Positions 49,360 to 61,242 of a stretch of 64,000 nt of DNA are shown piece after piece (within the stretch, counting starts at the first letter, position 1; every line of letters starts with the position of its first letter). The stretch is from Oxytricha trifallax (Eukaryota; Ciliophora; Spirotrichea; Sporadotrichida; Oxytrichidae), in the NCBI GenBank assembly GCA_000711775.1, contig ARYC01018370.1, forward strand, positions 46,570-110,569, written 5' to 3'. The translations under genes were made by a program, and so were the position numbers. The notes under the pieces were generated by a model. That model worked only from the letters and a program-made list of their open reading frames with translations, was not told where the DNA came from and did not search any database.

Positions 49360-50115
49360 TTTATCCGCTATACAACAAACTCTGCACTGAATACCTAGTA
49401 GTCCACTGACAATTGCTTCTGATATATTAATTCAGACAGTCCTAGCTGCTGATTTATCTCTCATACTCATTTTTGCTTGTATGGGTTGACCTTGCTCTTG
49501 ATAGCATTAGTATTCTCATGAATGACCTTCTCGACTCCTTTATCGAATTGCTCAACATATTTCTTGTTTTGTGACCAGATTGGTCCACTTCATTGGCAAT
49601 AGTTTGTGAAAGAGTCATTCCTGCATGAGTCTTAGTTGCGATATATTTTTTAGTACTTCTGAATGTTATTAGAGGAAATCTCTGTAGCTACAATAGCATT
49701 CCTAAAGAGAATACCTCTAGACTGCAAAGGAATTCTTCTGGGCTGCTACTCCAAGTTTTCCCCAATACCTTGGCTAGCTGATTGATTTGAAAGCAGCTGT
49801 AATGGCAATTGTTACTTTCTGAATCCAGATCCAATCTATTATTGATAAAGATTTTACTGCTACTCATTGAAATTCATTCCTATTTTATTCATAGATTGTT
49901 GCTAAGTTTTCTAGTATTGAATCAATTGCTAAAACTACTACTGTCTTTATTAGTTATATACTTTGAATGAGTCCATAGGTTGAAGGTATTAGTTGTGGTG
50001 ACCTTCCGATGGCAATGCATGCCATAAATTATTGCTAGTTTAAGAAGACATTTTTTGTGAATGCTATTAGAAATGCAGCAGAGATATTTGTTATTACTGA
50101 GTTGTTTTGATCCAT
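49360..50115 (-). pseudogene. Third C/A-codon gene remnant
   Basis: From ATG 50115 the minus strand is open for 83 codons (MDQNNSVITNISAAFLIAF) to TGA 49864. Another frame (it includes LAKVLGKTWSSSPEEF) is open across the rest. That frame holds RSTKKYIATKTHAG, matching STKYIATK of the 1.9-4.2-kb gene. Codon style is also C/A-ending. I take it as a frameshifted relative of that gene. The function is unknown. Confidence 0.4.
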
Positions 50116-53100
50116 TATCAATCACAAATGCCTTTACATCTTCTTCTATATTTCAAATTTTTTCACAAACTCTATATTATATAAATTATATTTCTAGTTG
50201 ATTTATTCATTAAATTTCAATTTCTACTTGCTTTAAAACATACTCTTTTATATGGATCTTAATAAATAAACTTAAATTTAAGTAAAATATTTAAAATCAT
50301 ATATATTAACTATTTGGCTAAACTTCTGATTCAAGAAATTTCTAAGAAAAATGACAATAGTAATTTATAACAAATTTTAATTTATGAAGGCAAATATAGA
50401 TTTGTAGCTTGTTTTAAGATAAATTAACGGACTATTTAATAATTTAAGTTTTTCATAAAATTAAAAGCTAAATTATACTAAATTCCTTTAATTAAGTATA
50501 GGAATATTTTCTGCTTTTTAGGAATTTTGCAGAAATGTTACTAGCTTTATAGCCATTTATTTAAATAATAAAAAGTAACTAATTTTTAAATTTAAATTCT
50601 TTTTTATTAAAGTTAGAAATTAGTTATTGATGTCATTAATTACCTCATTAAAATATTTACACTTTTTGATAAAATATAAGTTAAACTGAACCTTCCTTCT
50701 ATTTTAATAAAAACAAAAAACACTAACTGATAAATGCTATATTTTACTAAGGTATTAAATGATTCTTAATAAATTCACCATGGTTAATTACGAATAAATA
50801 TCCCAAATTTATAATACTATTATGATCTTTCTCATATTGCATTTCATGTATTTTAGAAAAAATTTAACGCCAAAGTTTTGATTTTATATTTTAAGTCAAA
50901 TTTTAATTTTTTTAATCTTATTCAGCGAAAAAATATTACAAATTAATAAAATTTTTATTTAAAGATTTAATGACTAATCTCCAATTCTTTATATTTACCG
51001 GATGAAATATATTCACTGATTGGATTAAACCTTTTACATAGTATATTTCTAAGACAAACATTCTAGGATTTAATATAACGTAATTATAGAAAATAAATAA
51101 TAAATCTATTAATTGAGAAACTTTTCATCATGATTATATTGAAACTAAAGAAATATATTGGATCATGTTAATATTTAAAAATATTATTAAACCACTACTT
51201 GCTCTAGTTTAAATAATTATAGGCTATACTTATTTATAACAGTTATACACTTCAAGCCTAAATGTATTAAATTATATGGCAGGGCATTTATGTTGTTTAA
51301 ATTGAATAATTAACGCTTTAAGCAACGAAATTATTTACTTTTCATTTATTTGTGTAAATTATTTGAATGTTAAATAAAGTTACATTATAATTTAACATCA
51401 TCTATAGGTTCATTTACATATATTTTTTTTTTCATTATGATTCACTGTCAATTTGATAAATCCTTATTTATTTGAGTTAATTGCTGTGCCACATGTTTCA
51501 TTAAATAATGTAACTTGAAATTATTTACTAATTATCTCCAATATTTAATACTATCATAAATAATTAACTTAATGAAGACTTAAAAACTTATAACTACTTT
51601 TGATTATGGCCGACTGTTAATAATACATATCTTATTTCAGAGAGATTGTGATGCCGAAACTTCTCCTGAAAACTACTTTAACTCTCTGTTATTTTTAATT
51701 AATAAAAGTATATATTTATAAATAAATGATTGTTTTAATAAAGACATTGAGAATTTAATCGTATTATATAAAATATAGTAATAGCCATCATTTATGATTG
51801 AATGAGAAGCATTCTATTCAAGTTAAGTAGCTTTTGAAATTTCTCCATGTTTTCAATTGTATTTTACTAATAATTAATTCAAACAATAATATAGTTTGTC
51901 ATGCTTTCATACTAAAACCTTTTTCTTCATCTATTTAATATCTGTATATTAAATAAGGTTGCCCATCACTATCCTAAATTTGATGAATCATACCAATCTC
52001 TTATATCACTTCAAGTGAGTATATATGTTGAATTTAATTGTTTGAATAATAGGGTTATTTTAAATAAAATGTTATATAAATTTAAGTATTAATATATGAT
52101 ATATTATTTAATATTAATTTATCTTAAAGGTTGGATTTTTTATTTTGTTTTTTATGGAGATGCATGACTACTTTTTATGTAGTGCAAAATCTTATAGCAT
52201 TTAAATTGAATGATGCTTCTTTAAAATATAGTGTTATACTGCTATGTTTTGATTTATTTATGCTTTATTTAAATTTCATGTTTTATAACTTTAGGAAGAG
52301 TTAACAACATTATTTAAAAAAAATTCTAATTTATGATCATTTCAATTATTCTCATTTGTATTTGTTATAATGTACTGCATCTTAATTATTTTTTAAACTA
52401 TATTTCATTTTAATAATAATTACTTATTCTAATTTAATTAAGTTGCTAATTAAAGAGACAATAATGAAATACGATAAGGAATCAAATCTGCCATAGGAAT
52501 CATAGGAAATTCACCATGTAACCATAAATTTGATATAGTTCCTATAAATTAAAATGACAATAATTGATGATTTATAAAGGAACTGAGTAAATAAACTTAC
52601 TTGCCTTTATAATTATGGGAATTATTATATGAACTGGCTGACTCCTTGGTCAAAAATATTCTTACCAGATTCCTGGCTCCGATCATAATTCTTCTATAAT
52701 TATAGAGTAATGTAAGTAAAAGCAAAATTTTGCTTGCATTCATCATATTTCTTCTCTATGTATAGCTTATGTATAGCTATACAATCCATCTTTATTAAGT
52801 TTTCGCTATTATAAATAAGTTACACTTGCCTTATTATTAAAAATTATAATCTGATCAGTACATATTCTGATATAATTCAATTGAAAGGCAATCAGAATTT
52901 ATCGAATAATAGGCTCATAAATCCAATTAGAATTTAAGTAAAATTTCGTTAATTATTAAAAATTGTTATTATTTTTATCTATATCAAACACATAGTCATA
53001 CTGGTTATAACATAAAATGACCAAAAGTGCTATATTAAAAACTAAAAATCATGAAGATTGAAGATATTAGATTAATTTTTTTTAATAAACTATGATTTAT

Positions 53101-54529
53101 ATATGCGCTCACTTCATTTCCATCATGAAATAGAACTTATAAAGTTTTAATTTTTTATTAAATCATAGATAACTTAAGAATTTGCAGCTTATACTCAAAA
53201 CATAATTATTTTATTTAATAGGTTTCTCAAGGCATTTACTTAGCATTGGCTATGAAAAAATATATTTAATTAAATAAGTCATGAATCCTACAAATTTTTC
53301 CACGAGAATTTTCAATAAATTATATTTAAAAACAATTCTTCAATCTTCGAAGAAAAATATAAATAATAAATAATGAGAAAATTTGATATTCAAAATCTTT
53401 TTTTTAGCTAATAGAACATATTTCAAGAGCTGCTCCAAACATCAATATATTTTAAATTTTAACAAAGTTTAAGTTTAAGAATATGAATGAAAAGTGATTT
53501 ACACAATGTCTAGAGAAATTATACTCCTAAATATGTTATTGCTTGCAATAATAGCTATTTAACTTATACTTTTCAAATTAAATAATAAAAACTAATAACG
53601 ATTTATCTAATTATATCTCCTCTATAATTCCAAGCTGTATATTGATATCCTTGAATATTTAAATTTGCTATTTTTAATAAAATAAACAAAATTATTCATA
53701 GTTATATCTAATATAGTCGCATCGTCATCGTTTAGGAATATAGATGTGAGTATATATGTTTTGAATGATGTTAAACTCATGAAGCAGTTTCATTTACAAA
53801 GTCTTATATCGTTACTCGACTTAATTCTTTGCTTTTAATGGTTTATTTATAGCATGATTGAATTTTAGGGTCTTTATATAACACTGCTGCTATTTTATTT
53901 CAATTTTATCATATTTAATAATATAATTTTTATATTAAAGTTTTGCTTGATTTCTAATATTTACACTCTTAATTATGCATGTATTACAATTGTTTCCTTG
54001 TCTTCCTATACACTTATCTAATTATTAAAATATAGATCTATTCTTTTTTCTGTGTTTACCTGTTTTCTATTCATTTCAATGTAATAGTTTATTTAATTTT
54101 CAAAACTTTATAAAACCTCAAGAGTATAATTGTAAGTAAATTTTCAAAACTTAAAGTCATGTCTCATAAATAATTATAGCAATTATAATCTAATTCATAA
54201 ATTTAACACATTTATGCATAAGTTCAAAAATATTTGGGGAATACAAAAGTTTGTGATTATTAAGTTAATATTAAATCTTAAACTTATAAAGTTAGATTAT
54301 AAATCAATAATCAGTAGAATTACTAAATATTCAAAAATCGGACAATATGCCAATTAATAATCAAGAATCTTGATTAATTATAATTATTATTTCAAAGGAT
54401 ATTTAAATCTACGAGCTAACTCAAAATTTAATTTTATTGGACTTATCTCGTAACTAATATAAACTATGCTTTAACTAAAATCATCTTCTTTTTATATATT
54501 CTCATTAAAATTTATTTTTTTGTATAAAT
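50116..54529. other. AT-rich desert, no gene recognised
   Basis: 4.4 kb of very AT-rich DNA. I see no transposase motif, inverted repeat or coding islet that I can support. Confidence 0.45.
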
Positions 54530-54544
54530 AAACCCCAAAACCCC
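54530..54544. repeat. C4A4 telomere-like end of element III
   Basis: AAACCCCAAAACCCC is two units of the spirotrich telomere repeat, like the TBE ends at 40329 and 62567. It faces into the coiled-coil gene, so it probably marks the left end of element III. The matching right end was not found. Confidence 0.55.
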
Positions 54545-54629
54545 ATAGCATGTTAGAGTTGAAGTCTCATGAAAATCATTACGTAAATTAAAATAAGTGA
54601 GTAAATAAGTTATACCTTTAAAGTAGAAA

Positions 54630-56174
54630 TCATATATAGTTATTTTCTTAAATTGAAATAAATTTCCTCCCTATATTGTCATAAATAAATTACTTCCCAT
54701 CCATTAAAACAAACTTGACTGAGTTTTCTTATGAATTGAATCTTTATATACTTGCTTATATATCTGATTCTGTCAGTTGTTAGATGTTATTCAAACTTTA
54801 CTGAGCTGCAGTTTGAATAAGCTATTATGAAATTTCATTTTAATTGGTTAAATTATTTATTTATCCCATATTCTTTTTTAAGTCAGCTTTTTCAATACAA
54901 GTTACTCTACTATTTACTTGTTTAAAATTGTTACTTAAAATTTCGAAATCGTTATTAAACTACTTTTAAAGGTCATTACATATTGTATTTACATAATCCA
55001 AAATGATTTTGGAATTTATTTGCTGACTTTTTTATTTTTCTTCGTTTTCTTTTAATTGTGAAGAAATTTGATTTTCAAATAACTTCTGCTATTCTCTTAA
55101 GAGGTCAAATTAGTTATAATTTTTATCAATAAGTTGCTTTAGGGTTTGATAAAGCTTTGTAAACCTTTTAACTTAATTTGTTAAAGATTCTTATGTTGCA
55201 ATTCCTATTGTTGGAGATAAATCTCTTATATCCTTAACAAGTACCTAAAAGGCGTTTTGAATTTCATCTTTTCCATCTTAAATCAGCTGCTAGAACATTT
55301 CAGTGTCAATCCCATCGAACTTATTTTGTAGGTTTGCTTTTTATTCATTGTTAAGTTTGAGTTTTTAGTCAAGTTTTTCATTAAGTTATTCTTATAGCAT
55401 TTCTGGCATTTAAGCTATCAACTTTTATCTCATATCATTCAAAGCTTATTAAGCTAATCCTTGAAATTAGTAGTTTACGATTTCCTCTAATTAATTTAAC
55501 TCAGGAAAAGTTGTATCGGACTTCGTTTGAAATTCTTTGGTGTCAGTCTTAAGCTATTATGAGTTTAATGATAATAAGCCTGAGTAAATTTATTATTCAC
55601 TTTTTGGTAGTTCTTATGAATTAATACTTCCTTAATCACTGTTTATGATAATAGGCTTAAGTTTATTAATTTAACTGACTTTTTCATCTTATTAATTTTA
55701 TTGTTATTTTGTAACAACTTATTTTACAGGAGTGGATCATTTACTTTCACTTTTTCTGGAATTTAATGTTGTTATGAGCTAGTCCCGATGATGCTGTAAT
55801 TCATCCTTGTGAAATTCTTTTGTAATTAAACTTTCACATCCTTATAAGTTTTTTTTTCCTAATATTCCTTACTATTTTAATTACTTCATAATCTTGGTCC
55901 TCTATTCCTTTTGTTTTAGCTCCTAAAGTTAATCATCATCGAAAAATTCAGCAGTGTAGTCTGAAAGTTCCTAATCACTCATTTTATTTTAAGGGGTTTT
56001 GACTTTTTAAGGTTTTTTTGTGCTTAATTTCTTGCTCATTCTTAATTGATATTTGTTTATATCATGACTTGCTTAAATACTATTTGTGGTTTCTAATTTT
56101 AGAGATAGTTATTATTAATAGTCAATTCTTGAGCTTGTGCTTTTACAATCTAGAATCTTCCTCATTCGATCCAT
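54630..56174 (-). CDS. Gln-rich coiled-coil protein, 514 codons
   Basis: One frame runs on the minus strand from ATG 56174 to TGA 54630 with dozens of TAA/TAG as Gln. The only interruption is a TGA at codon 146 (55739-55737). That TGA lies inside a possible 27-nt GTAAAT...ATAAG intron (55744-55718) whose removal keeps frame. The protein is Lys/Gln/Glu/Asn-rich with long helical heptad-like stretches and no membrane segment. An alternative start is ATG 56039. It has no recognised family. It sits between the C4A4 end and the companion gene, so it is probably an element III protein. Confidence 0.65.
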
Positions 56175-56792
56175 AAATGCCTTTTGGTGTTATTACTCAA
56201 ACTACTATTATTAAATTAGTTACTAAAAATAATCTATTAAAAATATAAAAAAGTCTAACAAACTATAACAAACTCTTATATTATAAAACTTATTATTAAT
56301 AATCCTATAAATTTAAACAATTTCATTATAAACTCTGATAAAGACATTAAAATTAGACTATTTCTTGTATAAAAAATAACTTCTATAAAAACCAGCCTTC
56401 TTCAATTTAATTAGTGTTTGACCATGTCAACTAGATATAAGAAGTGCATGAATAAACTGTTTAAAATTTTTGTCGAAAATAAATTAAAACCTACTCCTCT
56501 TTTTATTGAGTCATAAGATGATAATTTTTAGGTGTATAAAATTGTGAAAATATTATTTAATCAATAAAGACTACTCTAATTGCCTTATAAATTTATATTT
56601 ATGCTTATTAGAGAAAGCATGCTATTTCTCAAGTATTCATAAATTTAATTATATTAATTAAATAAAAGCTGCAATTTTTATACTAGAGTTCGTTAGAGTT
56701 TTAGTGTTGATGCTAAAAATTATATACCAAATTAAGTTAAGTTAATTAATTCATATCATAAAACTATTGTTCTGCTGTGAACCTTCTATGTT

Positions 56793-57017
56793 TCAAGGTT
56801 TGCCTTCACCATCTATGATTCCTTAGTCATGAAGTTGCATGACCAAATTTTTGTAGTTTATCAAGTCCCCTATCTCGCCTTTCATTTAATTGACTTCATC
56901 CTTAATTCTTTTATTTTAATCTAAGTATTTTCTCTTCGATGGCAATTCTTTTGCATCTCTGCCCTTCATTTCTTCATCTGGTTAATGCCTTGATTTTCTT
57001 TTGGCACTTTGTTTCAT
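56793..57017 (-). CDS. Basic coiled-coil segment, likely 3' part of companion gene
   Basis: Open on the minus strand from ATG 57017 to TGA 56793 (74 codons): a Lys/Arg-rich start (MKQSAKRKSRHQPDEEMKGR) followed by heptad-like sequence ending DGEGKP. A GTAAGT...TATTAG intron-like gap lies just upstream (about 57075-57045). It is probably the C-terminal exon of the gene 57159-57579, although the join does not keep frame as written. Confidence 0.45.
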
Positions 57018-57158
57018 GAGATAGGCAGACCTCCCCTTTTCACTAATAAAAATTTATTAAAACTTGTACTTACCACTAATATTAAGACTATTTTAGAGGG
57101 CATTTTCAAACTCAGGTTTCATATGGACTATCATGTTCTATGACTAGTCTAGTCTTTC

Positions 57159-57579
57159 TCATCGTTTTAATTTAGCATTTTGAATAATTTGAAGCACCCC
57201 ATCCTAATCAAGTGATAATAAAACGTCAAAAATCCATCGTTTATCAAGATGGAGCCAGTCGCATTGACTTGGCAAACATTTAAGTAGCTCAGGTCTGCCT
57301 TCTGAGAATGCTAAAAAATCGTCTGAAGTTAATCCTTCAATCTGAGGAACTGCTGAAAGCACAACATTGTTCCGTTTTAAGTACTATAGTCATTAGATTA
57401 AATAGTCTTACTTATTTCTTTCCATCAATGATATCCCTTAAGAAGTATACATTTGTGCAATTTAATTTCGGCAAATAACCTGCGCATTCCTGAGTTAAAA
57501 TATCATACAACTCTTTTTTACATCCTATTTTCTTCTCTTTTATTTAGTGAATATTAACTTGTTATAAATTTCTTTCCAT
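57159..57579 (-). CDS. Element III companion gene (22-kDa-type)
   Basis: ATG 57579, a 28-nt intron (GTAAGA at 57411 to CTATAG at 57384), then open to TGA 57159, 130 residues. It contains ELYDILTQECAGYLPKLN, aligning with DLYRYLVQ...GKFLPTQ of TBE, and HLDKRWIFDVLLSLDQDG, aligning with QLPERNFFFGFLETLKPE. The intron lies at a different place from that in TBE and element II. This copy is intact up to the stop. The function is unknown. Confidence 0.6.
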
Positions 57580-57779
57580 TTGTGAATTCAATATCAGTAC
57601 TTGCTATTGCTAAGAGTAATTTAGTAAATAACCTTAATATAAATAATTTTATAATTACTTTAATTAAAACTCATTTATAGTAAAAAAATTAAATCACTCT
57701 AGAAGAGAATAAATTCTTTATAAGAGAATAAATTTACTAAAGACTTAAATAACTTATTAATAACAATTGAAATAAATTT

Positions 57780-58256
57780 ATGAGGAAGATTCTTAAATAA
57801 AAAGACATTAGAGAATATTACAATAATGATTTTGGTTCTTCATCTGAATTAAACTCATTTAGAGAAAATGATAATTTTGAACTAGACGAAAGTCTAATTT
57901 ATGAAACAACGCAATTAATTAAACAACCTTGTGAAGAAATTTGTCGTATTAAAACAATTGAAGTCTCTAATAGAGCTATAAAAGAACTTGAAAATTAAGT
58001 GTTACTAAAAATAAGCTAAGACTGTCCGAAGTTTATTATATTCGATTCTATAAATGAAGCAGAGTCTTTTATAAATGAACAAAATAATTTCTAGGATAAA
58101 AATATAGAATGCTTTACTAAAGCACTTGCTTGCCACATTTAGTTTTAAAAGATTTAACAATTTATGGGAAATGACCAGGAAGAAGTATTTAAAGAGACCC
58201 AATTATTTTTAACAAAAAATGTATTTATCAATAATACTGAGAGAAATACTATTTGA
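57780..58256 (+). CDS. Element III ORF, 158 aa, unrecognised
   Basis: ATG 57780 to TGA 58254. It is acidic and helical, begins MRKILKQKDIREYYNND, has an Asp/Glu-rich middle and contains CEEICRIKT. It is divergent from the companion gene (200 bp apart) and 3 bp upstream of the transposase ATG, so the two plus-strand genes could share a transcript. No domain is recognised. Confidence 0.5.
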
Positions 58257-58259
58257 TTT

Positions 58260-59334
58260 ATGAGTTAAAACGATAATAGAAAATTAATTTCAAGCCAAAT
58301 AAATATCTCATTAAATAATTCTCCTGGTAGGTAAACCAAAGTTAATAACCAAAAGGCTTCAATTATCATAAATCTTTTGAATGAAAAAGAATGTTTTAAA
58401 ACTTAGATAATGAAGCGCTTTAAAATAAGTTGATATTAATTGAATGACCTAATATAGCAATAAAACAATTTTAATTTGTGAAATGGGAAATTGAGAGTGA
58501 AAACTGAATAAACGGCATAAAAATATATTTGCAATTTTATATAAGACGAGTTAAGAAAGTCAACTATACTTAGATCAGTTAAAAGTATACAAGAATTAAT
58601 TTTTTTAAAAACTAGGAATGAAGATTACTTTAAGTGCAATTCGAAAAATTATAAAATAAACCAAAATTTTTTCCTATAAAAAACTTTACAGTCTTGACTT
58701 AAGATCTAACAATCAAGCTTGCATTTTAGCATGACACTTTGCTGCTAAAAGATTTGATGAGTAGCTATTTGATGGAAAAATAATAATAAACATTGATGAA
58801 AGCAGCATTTAAGCAAATGAAGTGGCTTACAAATCTTGGGGCTTTGTTAGGCAAAAGAATTATTCAGATCAATTAAAAAGGATATACAAATTTAATTTGA
58901 TTGCTGCAATTTCGACAAATGGAATCGTCAACTACTAGCTTAACAAAGGGAGAACAAATTCTTTGAGTATTTACTACTTTCTTCTAAATTTGTGCGATAA
59001 TCTTGATAACAGTATTTTAAACTAGCGAAGCAAAGTGGTTATTTTGCTTGATAATGCCACTTATCACAGAAGCCAGCAAATTTTAAGGAAATTAAGACTA
59101 CTATAACTAAATATCCTATATTTGGGGCCTTATAATTTTGAAATGGCCCATATTGAAAAATTCTTTTCTGTTGTCAAAAAGAAAATAAACATTAAAGACC
59201 CCTCTTTTACTAAAAAAACTTCGTTGAAAATGATAAGTGATGAAATCTAGAAAGTTAATATAGACTGGGTCTAAGGAGCTTTTAGTAATGCTCTAACTTA
59301 GTCGCTTAAATATTTAAATTTTATCCCCATTTGA
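58260..59334 (+). pseudogene. Element III DDE transposase, disrupted
   Basis: ATG 58260 opens a helix-turn-helix-like N-terminus (KASIIINLLNEKECFKTQIM) that stops at TGA 58431. Another frame continues with a second DNA-binding part (MKITLSAIRKIIKQTKIFSY) and the catalytic domain: IINIDESSIQ (first Asp), VVILLDNATYHR (second Asp) and MAHIEKFFSVVKKK (Glu), to TGA 59332. There is also a TGA near 58731 where the family usually has Arg or Trp. IS630/Tc1 type; quite divergent from TBE and element II. Confidence 0.85.
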
Positions 59335-59952
59335 CTATAGGCAAACTACTAATAAATTGGACCCCATAATAAAAAAACTAAAGATTAAAAAGAAATGGAT
59401 CAGAGGGCAAATGCTAATAAATAAAATGCAATTTAGAATATAAAATAACTTATACCATTAAGGTAGTTCATAAGTTTGTTAATATAAATTTAGTCATATT
59501 TAAAAATAAAAGTTCAACTTGTTGAGATGATTATTGATAATATAATATTTATTTTTTAATTTTAGTTTTATTTTAAGTATATAAATAATTGCTTGAATAT
59601 ATATAACTTATTTTAAAATTAGTAAAGCTGTATGAATAAGTAATTAATAGTTAAAAACATAAGTATTGGTTATACTATCTATTATTGTTTTATAAACCAA
59701 AATTACTTTTTATAAAATGATCAAAATTGTTTGAATACTTCAAATTATTAACATTTTAGGGCGCCATCTAACAATTTACCCTGCGGCAACTTTCAAAGAG
59801 ATTATACTATAAATATATGCTGAGCTGGCGCCATCTGAATTATTTTTGGCGCTAAAAGACATTATAATTTTGAATATTTATTTTATAAGTTAAATAATAT
59901 ATATATAAAGTAATGAAAATTCTATTCAGTGGTAACTTTTGTGAATACAGAA
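59335..59952. promoter_or_regulatory. Intergenic region with GGCGCCATCT repeats
   Basis: AT-rich, but with GGCGCCATCT at 59760-59769 and 59827-59836 and a third GGCGC at 59848-59852. These GC-rich direct repeats stand out and lie 100-190 bp upstream of the zinc-finger/MT-A70 gene, so a regulatory role is possible. Confidence 0.3.
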
Positions 59953-60824
59953 ATGAAAAAATCAAATGATCAGCCTAATTATCTCTAAGATAGGGAGGGT
60001 AAATACAAGTGCCCATACTACAAGAACTGCCCCTAAAAGTAAAAACCAGTTGAAATTGACAATGTCTATCAGCATGTGACAAGACATCATCAGAACCAGA
60101 AACTGATTAAGAAGTTAAACTATCAGCATATGTGCAGTTGCAATAAACGCTACAAATAGAAAAAGGACCTCAATAAACACCAAAAAAAGAAAAATCACGA
60201 TGAAGCAGTGTTCCATGGAATTTATGGGGATGTTAAGCAGAATGATTATGGTGGAATTTAAAAACTTTGATTTTGCAATTGAATGGGGGAGAATTATTTT
60301 ACATTGTAATGTGTGACCTCCCTCATCCAGACACAGGCCTGAACTTACCCTATCCAACCATGACTGAAGAATAAATACTATCAATGCCAGTTGAGCTAAT
60401 AATTCAGGACAAAGGATTTTTCTTTTTATGGACAACTAATTCAAAAAGAAAAATATGTGAGTAATTCTTAGAAGGAAGAGGGTACAGAATCGCAACTTAC
60501 CTGGAGTGGTTCAAGACTGACAATCGGGAAACACTGGTTTACGGTATAGGCAGATACTTATCACACAGTATAGAGGAGTGCATTATTGGGGTCAAAGGAG
60601 ATATTAAATATCTGGAGGAAAGATTTAACTTGCAAAGATTCAAAAACGGGGTACTAGACTATAGAAGATAAACATCATAAAAGCCTGAGTTGGTGTTTGA
60701 AATGATTGAGCAGCTTAGCCCTTCAGGATGGTTATTGAATATTTTTGGGACTTTTATTAACAGAAGACACAGATGGGTTTACTTAGGCAATGAGGCAGAT
60801 AAGATGAGAAGAGAACCTAAATGA
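59953..60824 (+). pseudogene. Zinc-finger/MT-A70 methyltransferase fusion
   Basis: ATG 59953 starts a 105-codon frame with two C2H2-type fingers (KCPYYKNCPQ...HVTRHH and CSCNKRYKQKKDLNKHQKKK) ending at TGA 60268. The next frame, reached by one shift near 60265-60295, encodes an MT-A70 domain: LNLPYPTMTEEQILSMP, GFFFLWTTNSKRK, LEWFKTDN, SIEECIIGVKGD and KPELVFEMIEQLSPSGW, to TGA 60822. MT-A70 enzymes make N6-methyladenine in RNA or DNA; in ciliates some act on DNA. The catalytic DPPW position reads DLPH, so activity is doubtful. It lies 620 bp after the element III transposase and may belong to that element. Confidence 0.85.
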
Positions 60825-61242
60825 ACTATATAATAACTTTAATAAATTTCTTTTAATTAGGTTTGTTAAATAATAGATGGAGATAATTTTGATTATTTTT
60901 ACATTCTTGCTTATTTAAAAAAAATTCAGTTTTGTCCAATAAGAATGCTAGCATTTGATATTGGTTGATATTTTAATTACAAATTTTAACATTGTTACGT
61001 ATAAGTTGGAAAAATGTTTAATGAAAAAGTTTGTTCATATATGATTGTTTTAATTCATTCCATGATAAGTTTATTACTAACATAACTATTTTTAACTTAT
61101 AATAAAACACAAGTATTATAATTATCTTTTTATAATTTTTTACTCATTCTTTGGCAATTGTAAATAATTTTACTAGTATTAATATCATGAATGTGCATGC
61201 AATTATAATTTAATGGGTTAGGTAAGGGTTTTCTACAGTATC
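60825..61242. other. AT-rich, no gene recognised
   Basis: Short AT-rich spacer with no supported feature. GGGTTAGGTAAGGGTTTT at about 61214-61231 is only loosely telomere-like. Confidence 0.4.

Noticed and set aside
60115..60435. Standard-code minus-strand ORF of 106 codons
   Set aside because: It is the antisense of the zinc-finger/MT-A70 gene, whose motifs are clear on the plus strand.
61214..61231. Degenerate telomere-like sequence as the right end of element III
   Set aside because: GGGTTAGGTAAGGGTTTT does not keep the G4T4 unit and has no inverted partner matching 54530-54600.
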